From assembly GCA_031417915.1 (NCBI GenBank), contig JANOWN010000042.1, positions 1 through 64,000 of the forward strand: a stretch of 64,000 nucleotides of DNA. Reading direction: 5' to 3'. Both the position numbers and the translations under genes were made by a program. The notes beneath the pieces were generated by a model. It saw nothing but the letters and a program-made list of their open reading frames with translations. It did no database searches and was not told the origin of the DNA. This document shows, piece after piece, positions 25,488-33,738 of the stretch. Source of the DNA: Methylotenera_A sp031417915 (GTDB lineage Bacteria > Pseudomonadota > Gammaproteobacteria > Burkholderiales > Methylophilaceae). Every line of letters begins with the position of its first letter. Position 1 is the stretch's first letter.

Positions 25488-26411
25488 ATGACCAATCTTC
25501 AATCCATTAAAACTGCACTTTTAATCGCCATCACGCAACTAAAAGCACAAGGTATTGATGTTGAAAGTGCGAAGATTGAAGCGCAACTTTTGCTACAACA
25601 CGTGTTAAATATAAATCGTGCATGGCTTGTTGCACATGAAAACGATGCTCTGGAAGCCAATATCTATGAGGCTCTCAGGGCAGCGATTAAAAGGCGCTTA
25701 GATGGTGAGCCAATTGCTTACATTTTAGGTATTCGCGAATTTTACGGCTTAAATCTCAAAGTTACACCCGCTACTTTAATTCCGCGACCTGATACGGAAA
25801 CCTTGGTGGAAGCGGCTTTGACTAAGATTCCCTCCGAACCGTCATTCCGACGAAAGTCGGAATCTAGCGACTTTACGACACTGGATTCCGACTTTCGTCG
25901 GAATGACACATTGAAGATTTTAGACCTCGGCACTGGCACTGGCGCGATTGGGCTGGCGATTGCCAAACATCGGCCAAATGCGCTTGTAACGGCGGTTGAT
26001 GCGAGTCAAGCTGCGCTGGACGTGGCAATTGAGAACGCGCAAAACTTAAATATCAAAAATGTAAACTTTATTTTTAGTGATTGGTTTAGCGCACTAAAAA
26101 ACCAAAAATTTGATGTTATTGTCAGCAATCCGCCTTATATCGAACAAAATGACGCACATTTAACCCAAGGCGACCTACCCTGGGAGCCAATATCCGCGCT
26201 GGTTGCAGGTCATGATGGTTTAGACGATATTCGCCACATTATTCAAATTGCACCGCAACACCTGAACCCGCATGGACGGCTGTTGCTGGAGCATGGTTAT
26301 AATCAAGCCGAGCGTGTTGCAGATTTATTAACACAAGCAGGTTTTAGCGAAATTAGCCACGTGCAAGATTTGGCGGGCATTCAACGTGTGACGCAAGGTT
26401 GTTATAGATGA
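25488..26411 (+). CDS. prmC: release factor glutamine methyltransferase with a repeat-encoded insert
   Basis: Methylates the GGQ glutamine of RF1 and RF2 using SAM. 307 residues, longer than the usual 275-285. The N-terminal helical domain (1-85) includes LGIREFYGLNLKVTPATLIP. The SAM motif ILDLGTGTGAIGLAIAKHRP and the catalytic NPPY in VIVSNPPYIEQND are intact. Between LVEAALTKIP and LKILDLG lies an extra stretch of about 25 residues, rich in Ser, Arg and Asp (FRRKSESSDFTT and LDSDFRRND), encoded by a palindromic repeat. It falls in the linker between the two domains, so activity is probably kept. Confidence 0.94.
   Translation: MTNLQSIKTALLIAITQLKAQGIDVESAKIEAQLLLQHVLNINRAWLVAHENDALEANIYEALRAAIKRRLDGEPIAYILGIREFYGLNLKVTPATLIPRPDTETLVEAALTKIPSEPSFRRKSESSDFTTLDSDFRRNDTLKILDLGTGTGAIGLAIAKHRPNALVTAVDASQAALDVAIENAQNLNIKNVNFIFSDWFSALKNQKFDVIVSNPPYIEQNDAHLTQGDLPWEPISALVAGHDGLDDIRHIIQIAPQHLNPHGRLLLEHGYNQAERVADLLTQAGFSEISHVQDLAGIQRVTQGCYR
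25841..25907. repeat. nested palindromic repeat inserted in frame in prmC
   Basis: Arms 25841-25864 and 25884-25907 are perfect 24-bp inverted copies around a 19-bp centre. Each arm also folds alone as ATTCCGAC-GAAA-GTCGGAAT, an 8-bp stem with a GNRA tetraloop. All of it is translated in frame without a stop. Same architecture as the element at 1919-1980. Confidence 0.9.
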
Positions 26412-26453
26412 GCATGCTATCTAGCTCGCAGTCGAGCATAGTATAATCACAGA

Positions 26454-27611
26454 ATGTCAGAAAATAATTCTATCGGGATAGTAAAGGCGCAAACCGCACA
26501 TTTTAGCGAGCCGCTTACTTTAAAAAGCGGCGAAGTATTGCCGCAATTTGATTTGGTTTACGAGACTTACGGCACGCTCAATGCCGCTAAAAACAACGCG
26601 GTGATTATTTGCCATGCGCTTTCGGGCAACCATCATGTGGCGGGGAAATACAATGAAACCGACAAAAATACAGGCTGGTGGGATAACTTAATTGGTCCAA
26701 ATAAACCACTGGATACCAATAAATTTTTTGTGATTGGCCTAAATAATTTAGGCGGTTGCCACGGCAGTAGCGGCCCAAGCAGCCTTAAACCCAAAACCAG
26801 CCTTAAGTCTGAGAAAAGCAAGCCATACGGCGCAAGCTTTCCGCTGGTGACGGTAGAAGATTGGGTCAATTCACAAGCACGTTTGCTAGATTTTTTAGGT
26901 ATTAAAACGCTTGCCGCAGTTATCGGCGGCAGCTTGGGCGGCATGCAAGCGCTGCAATGGACGATTGCTTACCCAAAGCGCGTTAAGCACGCGTTAATCA
27001 TCGCCGCCGCACCCAATTTAACCGCGCAGAATATGGCGTTTAACGAAGTTGCGCGCCAAGCGATTATGACCGACCCCGAGTTTTATGATGGCGATTATTA
27101 CGCACACAAAACAGTGCCACGTAGAGGTTTGCGCATCGCACGTATGTTGGGGCACATCACGTATTTAAGCGATGATGCGATGGGCGAAAAATTCGGCCGC
27201 AAGTTGAAAGATAAAATTAAATATAGCTTTGATGTGGAATTTGAAATGGAATCGTACCTGCGCTACCAAGGCGATAAATTCGCAGGCGAGTTCGATGCCA
27301 ACACCTATTTGCGCATGACGCGCGCGCTGGATTATTACGACCCAGCATTGGAATATGACGGCGATTTAAGCAGCGCACTAAAGAATGTAAAAGCCGAATT
27401 TTTGGTGGTTTCTTTCACCAGCGATTGGCGCTTTTCGCCCGCCCGCTCGCGCGAAATTGTAAAAGCCTTGCTAGATAACGAACTGACGGTGAGTTACGCC
27501 GAGGTCACCGCACTACATGGCCACGATGCATTTTTGATGCCTGATGCGCATTATCACAACATTTTGCGCAGCTATTTAAGCAAGATTGAGATTGAACATG
27601 CAACAAAATAA
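26454..27611 (+). CDS. metX: homoserine O-acyltransferase (MetX type)
   Basis: Activates homoserine for methionine synthesis, with acetyl-CoA or succinyl-CoA as donor. 385 residues, alpha/beta hydrolase fold. Nucleophile Ser in VIGGSLGGMQALQW, oxyanion region CHALSGNHHVAG, Asp in VVSFTSDWRFSP and His in ALHGHDAFLM. The acyl donor cannot be read with certainty; many proteobacterial MetX enzymes in metX-metW pairs use succinyl-CoA. A few extra residues (KTSLKSEKSK) sit in the PSS..KPYG loop. It overlaps metW by 14 bp. Confidence 0.95.
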   Translation: MSENNSIGIVKAQTAHFSEPLTLKSGEVLPQFDLVYETYGTLNAAKNNAVIICHALSGNHHVAGKYNETDKNTGWWDNLIGPNKPLDTNKFFVIGLNNLGGCHGSSGPSSLKPKTSLKSEKSKPYGASFPLVTVEDWVNSQARLLDFLGIKTLAAVIGGSLGGMQALQWTIAYPKRVKHALIIAAAPNLTAQNMAFNEVARQAIMTDPEFYDGDYYAHKTVPRRGLRIARMLGHITYLSDDAMGEKFGRKLKDKIKYSFDVEFEMESYLRYQGDKFAGEFDANTYLRMTRALDYYDPALEYDGDLSSALKNVKAEFLVVSFTSDWRFSPARSREIVKALLDNELTVSYAEVTALHGHDAFLMPDAHYHNILRSYLSKIEIEHATK

Positions 27612-28197
27612 ACCCACATTCCGCCAAGACTTTGCCATTATTGCAGGCTGGGTAAACTTTGGCGGTAAGGTGCTCGATTTAGGCTGTGGCGATGGCGAAT
27701 TGCTGACTTATTTACGCGCCAGTTTAGAAGTAAAAGGCTACGGCGTGGAAAAAGATGATGCCAATTGGTTGGCATGTTTGCAAAATGGTACCAACGTCAT
27801 CCAAATGGACTTAGAAGACGGTTTATCTGGCTTTGAAGACCAATCTTTCGACACCGTTGTACTCTCGCAAACCTTGCAAGCCATGCATAATACCGAAGAA
27901 ATTGTGCAAGAAATGCTGCGCGTAGGGCGCGAAATTATCGTCACATTCCCTAATTTTGGCTATTGGCGCAACCGCATTCAAATTACAACAGGCACCATGC
28001 CCGTCTCCAAAACTTTGCCATATCAATGGTTTGATACGCCCAATGTGCACCTTTGTACCATTAATGATTTTGACCAATTTTGTAAAAATCACAAAATTTC
28101 CGTCATTGAGCGCAAAGTGATTACCGATGGTGCTGAGATCAGCTTTATGCCAAATTTATTGGGCAATTTAGCCATGTATCGCTTGAAATCTAGCTAG
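27598..28197 (+). CDS. metW: methionine biosynthesis protein MetW
   Basis: 199 residues. SAM-methyltransferase fold with VLDLGCGDGELL, QMDLEDGL and VVLSQTLQAMHN, and the family block VTFPNFGYWRNRIQ. MetW is usually coupled to MetX, and here the ATG (27598) lies inside the metX end. The longer TTG start at 27586 has no support. Its exact role in the MetX reaction is not settled. Confidence 0.94.
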   Translation: MQQNKPTFRQDFAIIAGWVNFGGKVLDLGCGDGELLTYLRASLEVKGYGVEKDDANWLACLQNGTNVIQMDLEDGLSGFEDQSFDTVVLSQTLQAMHNTEEIVQEMLRVGREIIVTFPNFGYWRNRIQITTGTMPVSKTLPYQWFDTPNVHLCTINDFDQFCKNHKISVIERKVITDGAEISFMPNLLGNLAMYRLKSS

Positions 28198-29450
28198 TGG
28201 ATAAAAATACGTCAATTTGGCAATCACTGATGAGCAAAAAAATGCTCATTTGTATTTTCACTGGCTTTAGTTCTGGCTTGCCGCTTTATATTTTAATTAG
28301 CCTGCTACCCGCATGGTTACGCTCTGAGGGCGTCAATTTAAAAGCCATTGGCTTATTCGCGCTTATCAACTTGCCTTTTACGTGGAAGTTTTTGTGGGCA
28401 CCATTTTTCGATCGCTACATTCCGCCATTAGGCCGCAGGCGTGGCTGGTTGTTGATTACGCAGATTTTATTACTCATTTCCATCCCCATTTTTGGCGCAT
28501 TTAGCCCTAAGCTGGATATTTGGACGATTGCTTACCTCGCCACCGTTGTCGCATTTTTTAGCGCCAGCCAAGATATTGTGTTGGATGCTTATCGCCGTGA
28601 ATTATTAATCGATGAAGAGCTTGGGCTAGGTAACGCGGTACACGTAAACGCTTACAAAATTGCGGGTTTAATTCCAGGTTCACTTTCGCTGATTTTAGCC
28701 GACCACATGGCGTGGAGTAGCGTATTTATGATTACTGCACTATTTATGTTGCCTGGTATTTTAATGACGATTTTTGTGCAAGAACCCGCGCTTAAAGAGG
28801 GCAGACCTAAAACGCTGAGAGCCGCTGTGGTAGAGCCTTTTAAAGAGTTTATGTCGCGCAATGGTTTAAAAACTGCTACCTTAATATTGGCGTTTATTTT
28901 CTTTTATAAATTGGGCGACAGCATGGCGACGGCGCTGGCAACGCCGTTTTATTTGGACATGGGGTTTAGCAAAACCGAGATTGGCTTAATCGCCAAAAAT
29001 GCAGGCTTGTGGCCAAGTGTGATTGGCGGTTTGTTGGGCGGCGTGTGGATGTTTAAGCTGGGCATTAACCGCGCGCTGTGGATTTTTGGCGTGGTACAAA
29101 TGGTGGCGATTTTAGGTTTTGCTTGGCTGGCCACGGTTGGGCACAGTTTATTGTGGTTGGGCGTAGTGATTGGCGTGGAGGCATTTGGCGTAGGCCTAGG
29201 CACAGCGGCTTTTGTGGCCTACATTGCGCACACCACGCACCCCCTTTACACCGCCACACAATTTGCTTTATTCACCAGCTTGGCGGCCGTGCCGCGCACT
29301 TTTGCCAATGCGGCGACTGGCTTTTTAGTGGAAAATTTAGGTTGGTTTAAATTCTTTATTTTATGCTTTATTTTGGCGATTCCAGGCATGTTGTTGCTCA
29401 TCAAAATCGCGCCGTGGAATGAATTAAAAGAAAACGAAAAAGCGCTCTAG
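28197..29450 (+). CDS. ampG: AmpG-like muropeptide MFS permease
   Basis: About 417 residues, about 12 membrane segments, major facilitator fold. N-terminal pattern FTGFSSGLPLYILISLLPAW, then FTWKFLWAPFFDRYIPPLGR and RRGWLL, and the loop SASQDIVLDAYRRELL, all typical of AmpG. AmpG imports GlcNAc-anhydroMurNAc peptides for wall recycling. The start is GTG 28197 sharing a base with the metW stop; ATG 28233 (MSKKMLICIF) is an alternative that fits homologues well. Confidence 0.88.
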   Translation: MDKNTSIWQSLMSKKMLICIFTGFSSGLPLYILISLLPAWLRSEGVNLKAIGLFALINLPFTWKFLWAPFFDRYIPPLGRRRGWLLITQILLLISIPIFGAFSPKLDIWTIAYLATVVAFFSASQDIVLDAYRRELLIDEELGLGNAVHVNAYKIAGLIPGSLSLILADHMAWSSVFMITALFMLPGILMTIFVQEPALKEGRPKTLRAAVVEPFKEFMSRNGLKTATLILAFIFFYKLGDSMATALATPFYLDMGFSKTEIGLIAKNAGLWPSVIGGLLGGVWMFKLGINRALWIFGVVQMVAILGFAWLATVGHSLLWLGVVIGVEAFGVGLGTAAFVAYIAHTTHPLYTATQFALFTSLAAVPRTFANAATGFLVENLGWFKFFILCFILAIPGMLLLIKIAPWNELKENEKAL

Positions 29451-29468
29451 TCTGTCATTTTTACCTTC

Positions 29469-29497
29469 GTCATTCTGAGCGCAGCGAAGAATCTAGG
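29469..29497. repeat. solo arm of the GTCATTCTGAG repeat
   Basis: GTCATTCTGAGCGCAGCGAA followed by GAATCTAGG, matching the arms at 13865 but with no inverted partner nearby. It lies in the 108-bp gap before the DUF1223 gene. Confidence 0.6.
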
Positions 29498-29558
29498 TTT
29501 ATTTTTTGTAAGGCTTTCTCAACTTTTCCGACTAATCTCTAATCTATAGGAGATAGCC

Positions 29559-30323
29559 ATGAAACTTGCCAGTAAACTTTTAATCGCATTCAGCTTAATC
29601 AATCTTTCCACACAAGCTGCAACAGCTGCGGAATGCTCTGCCAAAAGCGGCGTGCAAACCGTTCCATTGCTCGAACTTTACACATCTGAAGGTTGCAGCA
29701 GCTGCCCGCCAGCAGATAAATGGATGAGCAACATCAAAGCTGGCAATGTGACGCCGCTGGCTTTTCATGTGGATTATTGGGATTACATCGGTTGGAAAGA
29801 TAAATTCTCGAAAGCCGAATATTCGGATCGTCAACGCAAAACCGCAGCATTTGGCGGCGCAGGTTTTGTTTATACGCCGCAATTTGTGATGAATGGGCGC
29901 GACTTTAAAGGCTGGGATAATTCACGTTTAAACGAAAATATTGAAAAAAATCAAAAGTTAGCATCACGCGCCAATTTAAGTTTAGATGCGGTGCAAGAAA
30001 ATGGCAAAATTACGCTAAAAGCCAGCGCACAGGCGGTGAAGCCAGCCGACGCCAAAAACGCAGATGTGTTTATCGCGCTGTATGAAAACAAGTTGGTTTC
30101 TCAGGTAAAAGCGGGCGAAAACAGTGGCCGCGAGCTGAAACATGATTATGTGGTGCGCGAATTTTTTGGCGCTTACCAAATCAATAATCTAAATGAATTT
30201 AGCAAAAATTTTACGCTAGATACCGCTTGGAACAAACGTGATGCGGGCGCGGTGATTTTTGTGCAAAACAGCCAAACGGGTGAAATTTTACAAAGTTTGG
30301 CTTTACCATTTTGTAAAAGTTAA
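29559..30323 (+). CDS. exported DUF1223 thioredoxin-like protein
   Basis: 254 residues. Sec signal peptide 1-23 (ends ATAAE). The domain starts LLELYTSEGCSSCPPADKW, with a CxxC pair in a thioredoxin-like context, then FHVDYWDYIGWKDKFS, YSDRQRK and VYTPQFVMNGRDFKGW, all DUF1223 hallmarks. Probably a periplasmic redox-active or metal-handling protein; the substrate is unknown. AGGAG lies 7 nt before the ATG. It stands convergent to the bufferin operon; a metal/thiol link between them would be speculation. Confidence 0.87.
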   Translation: MKLASKLLIAFSLINLSTQAATAAECSAKSGVQTVPLLELYTSEGCSSCPPADKWMSNIKAGNVTPLAFHVDYWDYIGWKDKFSKAEYSDRQRKTAAFGGAGFVYTPQFVMNGRDFKGWDNSRLNENIEKNQKLASRANLSLDAVQENGKITLKASAQAVKPADAKNADVFIALYENKLVSQVKAGENSGRELKHDYVVREFFGAYQINNLNEFSKNFTLDTAWNKRDAGAVIFVQNSQTGEILQSLALPFCKS

Positions 30324-30342
30324 GAAAAAGCTTAAATTTGAC

Positions 30343-30380
30343 GGCCCTACAACCCTCATGGATATTGGCTTGCAGGCCGA
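30343..30380. repeat. AATATCCATG-loop repeat, copy 5
   Basis: GGCCCTACAACC-CTCATGGATATT-GGCTTGCAGGCC, opposite orientation to copies 1-3. It is flanked by GAAAAAGCTTAA and TTAAGGCTTTTTT, which can pair across it, so the whole 30324-30400 gap could act as a terminator for both convergent genes. Confidence 0.65.
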
Positions 30381-30410
30381 TAGTTTTGGTAAAATTAAGG
30401 CTTTTTTAGT

Positions 30411-31181
30411 TTAAATCACTAATGAAATCAAACCTTCATTCAACCAGCCCGACAAATATTGCGCAGCTTGCGTGGTCGCGGCTTCTTCAGTTGCGTTTTC
30501 TTGCAATTTCTCGCAAAGTTCGCCGAAACTTGCACCCGCAGTCATTTGCTGAATCGCATTATACTCCGCAGGCTCGAGCGAGCGATAATGCGAATTCAGA
30601 TCTTTCCGCCACACTACGCAAGGCTCGTTAATTTGTATAGCAGCGGGCGGGGATTCTTCAGCATTTAGCGCCTGCCAAACGCGCAATAAATTAAATTTAA
30701 ATTTCAATAATTGTACCGACGGGTGAAATTTAAAGCGCAAATCTGCCCAATTTTCTGGCGGAATTGCGACTAAATCTTGTAGCGTTAAAATTGGTGCATC
30801 TTCCGCATCAAACGCCAAACCCAGCGCCCATTCAAACAAAGCCATCTCGGCCGCAATTGGTTGCTGTGGCAAGGTTTGTTGTAAGTGCGTTGACATTTTA
30901 TTGCCCACCCAACGCATATTGCGATAAGTGGATGGGTAAATATCAATATAAAGTCGCGCAGTTTTATCGAATAAATCATCGCTTAGCAGGGCTTTTAGGA
31001 TAGGGTAACTACTTGATAATGCTTCGATAATGCGCAATCGGTAAACATCGTAATAAATGCCAAGGCGCTTTTTTGCACCGACTTTTTTATCGTTAATAAT
31101 TTTAGCTTTAAAGGCCGCACCTTTTACGTCATCTAATAAATAAGCTTGAAAATCGCTTTGTAATTGAGCCAAATGATTCAT
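30411..31181 (-). CDS. bufC: DUF2063 / BufC-HvfC family partner protein
   Basis: About 256 residues, cytoplasmic. N-terminal domain pattern MNHLAQLQSDFQAYLLDD, RLGIYYDVYRLRIIEALSSS and YIDIYPSTYRNMRWVGN, typical of DUF2063. Members partner the DUF692 enzyme (BufB/HvfB) in processing peptide precursors and probably bind the leader. The ATG at 31181 lies 1 nt after the bufB stop, so expression is coupled. Confidence 0.88.
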   Translation of the reverse strand: MNHLAQLQSDFQAYLLDDVKGAAFKAKIINDKKVGAKKRLGIYYDVYRLRIIEALSSSYPILKALLSDDLFDKTARLYIDIYPSTYRNMRWVGNKMSTHLQQTLPQQPIAAEMALFEWALGLAFDAEDAPILTLQDLVAIPPENWADLRFKFHPSVQLLKFKFNLLRVWQALNAEESPPAAIQINEPCVVWRKDLNSHYRSLEPAEYNAIQQMTAGASFGELCEKLQENATEEAATTQAAQYLSGWLNEGLISLVI

Positions 31182-31182
31182 T

Positions 31183-32046
31183 TTAAATATGCTCTGCAAG
31201 CCGCATGGATGCTAGGGGTGGTGTTTTTGCATTTTCGGCCAACTTTCTGGCAATTTGCAACTCTTCTACTAATACTTCTAACGCTGGAATGTGGTCATCG
31301 CGCTCTATCATGGTGGAAACCGCGCCAAACCGTGAAATCGCGTATTCGTATAAATCCCACACTGGGTCGATTACGGGCGCATCGTGAGTATCGATAATAT
31401 AATCGCCATGATTGCTATGACCCGCCAAATGAATTTGCTGAATGCGTTGCTTGGGAACACCATCAATAAAGGCTTTGGCGTCAAACTGATGGTTATAACT
31501 GCTCACGTAAATATTGTTCACATCCAGCAATAGTAGGCAATCGGCCTGCTCAGAAATTTGGGTAATAAACTCCCATTCTGTCATGTTGGAATCGATATAA
31601 CTGGCGTAACTGGAGACATTTTCCAACAAAATTTGACGGCCCAAATAATCTTGCACTATCTTTACGCGCTCGGCCACGTGTTTCGCCGTTTCTTCAGTGT
31701 AGGGCAGCGGCAATAAATCGTGCATATTTTGACCGTGTACGCCTGTCCAACACAAGTGATCCGAAATCCACACCGGCTGAATGCGGTCGGCGAGTTTTTT
31801 TAAATCGCGCAAATAATTTTTATCGATCTCCGCTGTAGAGCCGATAGATAGCGACACGCCATGCATCACCACTGGATATTCTGCACGAATTTTATCTAAA
31901 TAATCGAGCGGCTTGCCTCCAGAAATCATGTAATTTTCAGAGAGCGCTTCAAACCAGTCAACTTTTGGTTTGGTTTCCAAAATGGCTTTGTAATGCTCGG
32001 TGCGCAGGCCTAAACCGAAACCTAAAAAAGGAATATTTGCAGACAT
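31183..32046 (-). CDS. bufB: DUF692 multinuclear iron oxidase (MNIO), BufB-type
   Basis: About 287 residues, TIM-barrel fold. Metal-ligand motifs of the family are visible: FEALSENYM, VVMHGVSLSIGS, WISDHLCWTG, LLLDVNNIYVSS, QIHLAGHS and IDTHD. Known MNIO enzymes oxidise Cys in RiPP precursors, for example to thiooxazoles in bufferins or oxazolone-thioamides in metallophores. The start ATG 32046 (MSANIPFLGFGLGLR) fits the family; a longer start at 32073 is less likely. The last residues (SMRLAEHI) come from a repeat-like sequence. Confidence 0.92.
   Translation of the reverse strand: MSANIPFLGFGLGLRTEHYKAILETKPKVDWFEALSENYMISGGKPLDYLDKIRAEYPVVMHGVSLSIGSTAEIDKNYLRDLKKLADRIQPVWISDHLCWTGVHGQNMHDLLPLPYTEETAKHVAERVKIVQDYLGRQILLENVSSYASYIDSNMTEWEFITQISEQADCLLLLDVNNIYVSSYNHQFDAKAFIDGVPKQRIQQIHLAGHSNHGDYIIDTHDAPVIDPVWDLYEYAISRFGAVSTMIERDDHIPALEVLVEELQIARKLAENAKTPPLASMRLAEHI
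31191..31215. repeat. partial repeat module encoding the BufB C-terminus, copy 6
   Basis: On the minus strand, TCCATGCGGCTTGCAGAGCA matches the end module of copy 3 at 13836-13854 (TCCATGCGACTTCCAGAGCA) with two differences. The surrounding hairpin is not complete. Confidence 0.4.
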
Positions 32047-32080
32047 TTTTTGCTTTTTAAAAAAATAGGGCAAAACAGAA

Positions 32081-32113
32081 CGGGTATGCTTAAGTAATGA
32101 AGCGCCATGCCCG
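32081..32113 (-). terminator. hairpin between bufA and bufB, possible attenuator
   Basis: Minus-strand CGGGCATGGC pairs with GCATACCCG around a loop of about 14 nt, followed downstream by T-rich sequence ending in TTTTTTT. A weak terminator or 3' stabiliser here would give more precursor than enzyme, as is common in RiPP operons. Confidence 0.4.
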
Positions 32114-32126
32114 CTCTTTCAAGCAC

Positions 32127-32474
32127 TTAAACTGCGTGACCACCTTTTTCAGTACACTCAGCACCTGTTAAAGCAGAATGACCATGGCTTTTACAATCAT
32201 TTTGACCTTTACATGAGTTAGCCGCCATTTTGCAAGAGCCTTGACCTTTACACGCATTATTAGCAGTTTTGCATGAATTTTGGCCTTTGCAAGCGTTACC
32301 AGCAGTTTTACAGTCGCTTGTACCTTTACATGAGTTAACCCCCACACAAGCAACGTTAGCACTGTTTCCTGCTGTACTTGTGCCTGTACTTGCGCAACCA
32401 GCTAAAATTAACGCTGCTGCACCAACTGCCAACAACGCTCCTTTACCAACTTTTGATGATGTTTCAATAGACAT
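32127..32474 (-). CDS. bufA: Cys-rich bufferin-type RiPP precursor with four 13-residue repeats
   Basis: About 115 residues. I chose ATG 32474 because AGGAG lies just upstream; 32519 is longer but unsupported. The signal sequence has a lipobox-like LILAGC. The mature part has four tandem units of the form N-x-C-K-G-x-x-x-C-K-x-x-x (NSCKGTSDCK, NACKGQNSCK, NACKGQGSCK, NSCKGQNDCK), then a tail with HGH and EC. This resembles BufA2-type bufferins, periplasmic copper-binding peptides whose Cys are modified by BufB. Metal and modification are inferred from the neighbours. Confidence 0.85.
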   Translation of the reverse strand: MSIETSSKVGKGALLAVGAAALILAGCASTGTSTAGNSANVACVGVNSCKGTSDCKTAGNACKGQNSCKTANNACKGQGSCKMAANSCKGQNDCKSHGHSALTGAECTEKGGHAV

Positions 32475-32623
32475 TTTTTTCTCCTCTAGAGTAATGATTG
32501 AATTTGGCATTGATGCCAACTGTAACCCACCCGAAACTGCGTCATTTCGTCTGAATAACTTCGATTAGTCGCAGGGAATTAAAAAGCCTTACAGTTAATT
32601 GTAAGTAAAAAATGTTTATTGGA

Positions 32624-33682
32624 TTATTTCGTATGAATTGCCTCAACAATGACGTCAGCATTGGTTTCTGCAGCTGGCTCAATTTCAGGCTCAGCTACAA
32701 TTTCACCGATTGGCAAATTTTGATCTGCATCGTTTAAATCGACGATCGAATCAACCTCTTCAATCGTCAAGCCTATTTTTGCTGACGGCTCTTCTTCGAC
32801 CGTCGGCGCGGCTTCTGCAATTAAATAGTCATTCTCCAGCGGCAATATCGCCAATTCTTCGTCGGCAACTATTCTTTGTAGCTGAACTTCACTAATTTGC
32901 AAATCTTGCATCCAGCCACTCTGAGGGTTTGTTAAATCTTGGTCGTCATCAAATTGCAAAATATTGGCGGCAGAACGCAAATCCCAACCTTGATGATTCA
33001 TCAAATTAAGCGCAATTTCATCTGATTCTACCAACTGCGTTGGTTTCATTCTTGCCAATGCCACCTCAGAACCGACCACAGAAGTGGCGGTAGAAGCGGC
33101 GCTGGTAAGCAAGGTGGTGGCAGTGGTGGCTTGCGCGGCAGCCGACGAGGCGCCGATTACCGCCAAAGCAGGAAACGCAACGGTCGCAAGCGCGGAAATG
33201 AGGAGTTTAGTATAAGTATTGGTAGCATGATGATCGCCAATGACGTGACCCATTTCACGCGCCATCACAAAACTCAGCGCCTCATCGCTCAGCTCTAGCT
33301 GTTGCAGGCCGCGAAATAGCACCACTCTGCCAGCGCCATTTGACGCGGTACCTGCGTCTTTTTTATCGACTACGCTAAAAGTAAATTGCTTCACGCGCTT
33401 TTTTATTGTTGGGTAAACTGCATAGGCAGTCGCGGATAACTGCGCGCCTAGCTGTTGCACGCGCGCATCAAATTCTTGATTAAAATTACAGCTTTCTGCC
33501 ACACATGGCGCGGCGTTTGCCTTAGCCGCAAGACGCACACGCATATCAACATCAGAATAAATATCACTGATGCTAGGCGCGGCCTCTGGCGCACTTACTG
33601 GTGCAGTTTCGCCCGCATGCGCAACACCTAAGCTGAGCAAATGCAGCAAAACTAATAGCGAAATTAAACTTTTTTTAGGCAA
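32624..33682 (-). CDS. M48-like metallopeptidase homologue with degenerate zinc motif
   Basis: 352 residues. Signal peptide 1-23 (GVAHAGE). The M48 core region is recognisable: LFRGLQQLELSDEALSFVMA, then REMGHVIGDHH where HExxH is expected, and ESDEIALNLMNHQGWD for the third ligand region. The first His is Arg (codon CGT, one base from CAT). The centre is very Ala/Thr-rich (ASSAAAQATTATTLLTSAAS), perhaps membrane-associated. The tail is acidic. Activity as a protease is doubtful. Just upstream of the bufferin operon on the same strand, 104 bp from its longest possible start. Confidence 0.75.
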   Translation of the reverse strand: MPKKSLISLLVLLHLLSLGVAHAGETAPVSAPEAAPSISDIYSDVDMRVRLAAKANAAPCVAESCNFNQEFDARVQQLGAQLSATAYAVYPTIKKRVKQFTFSVVDKKDAGTASNGAGRVVLFRGLQQLELSDEALSFVMAREMGHVIGDHHATNTYTKLLISALATVAFPALAVIGASSAAAQATTATTLLTSAASTATSVVGSEVALARMKPTQLVESDEIALNLMNHQGWDLRSAANILQFDDDQDLTNPQSGWMQDLQISEVQLQRIVADEELAILPLENDYLIAEAAPTVEEEPSAKIGLTIEEVDSIVDLNDADQNLPIGEIVAEPEIEPAAETNADVIVEAIHTK

Positions 33683-33738
33683 AATAAATTCTTTACTCTG
33701 TTTTCTTTATGTGTAGAAAAGTTATATTAATCAACATG

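Noticed and set aside
32522..32527. GTAACC resembling an ECF -35 box near the bufferin operon
   Set aside because: It points away from bufA on the plus strand and no plus-strand gene follows; spacing to any CGTC is wrong.
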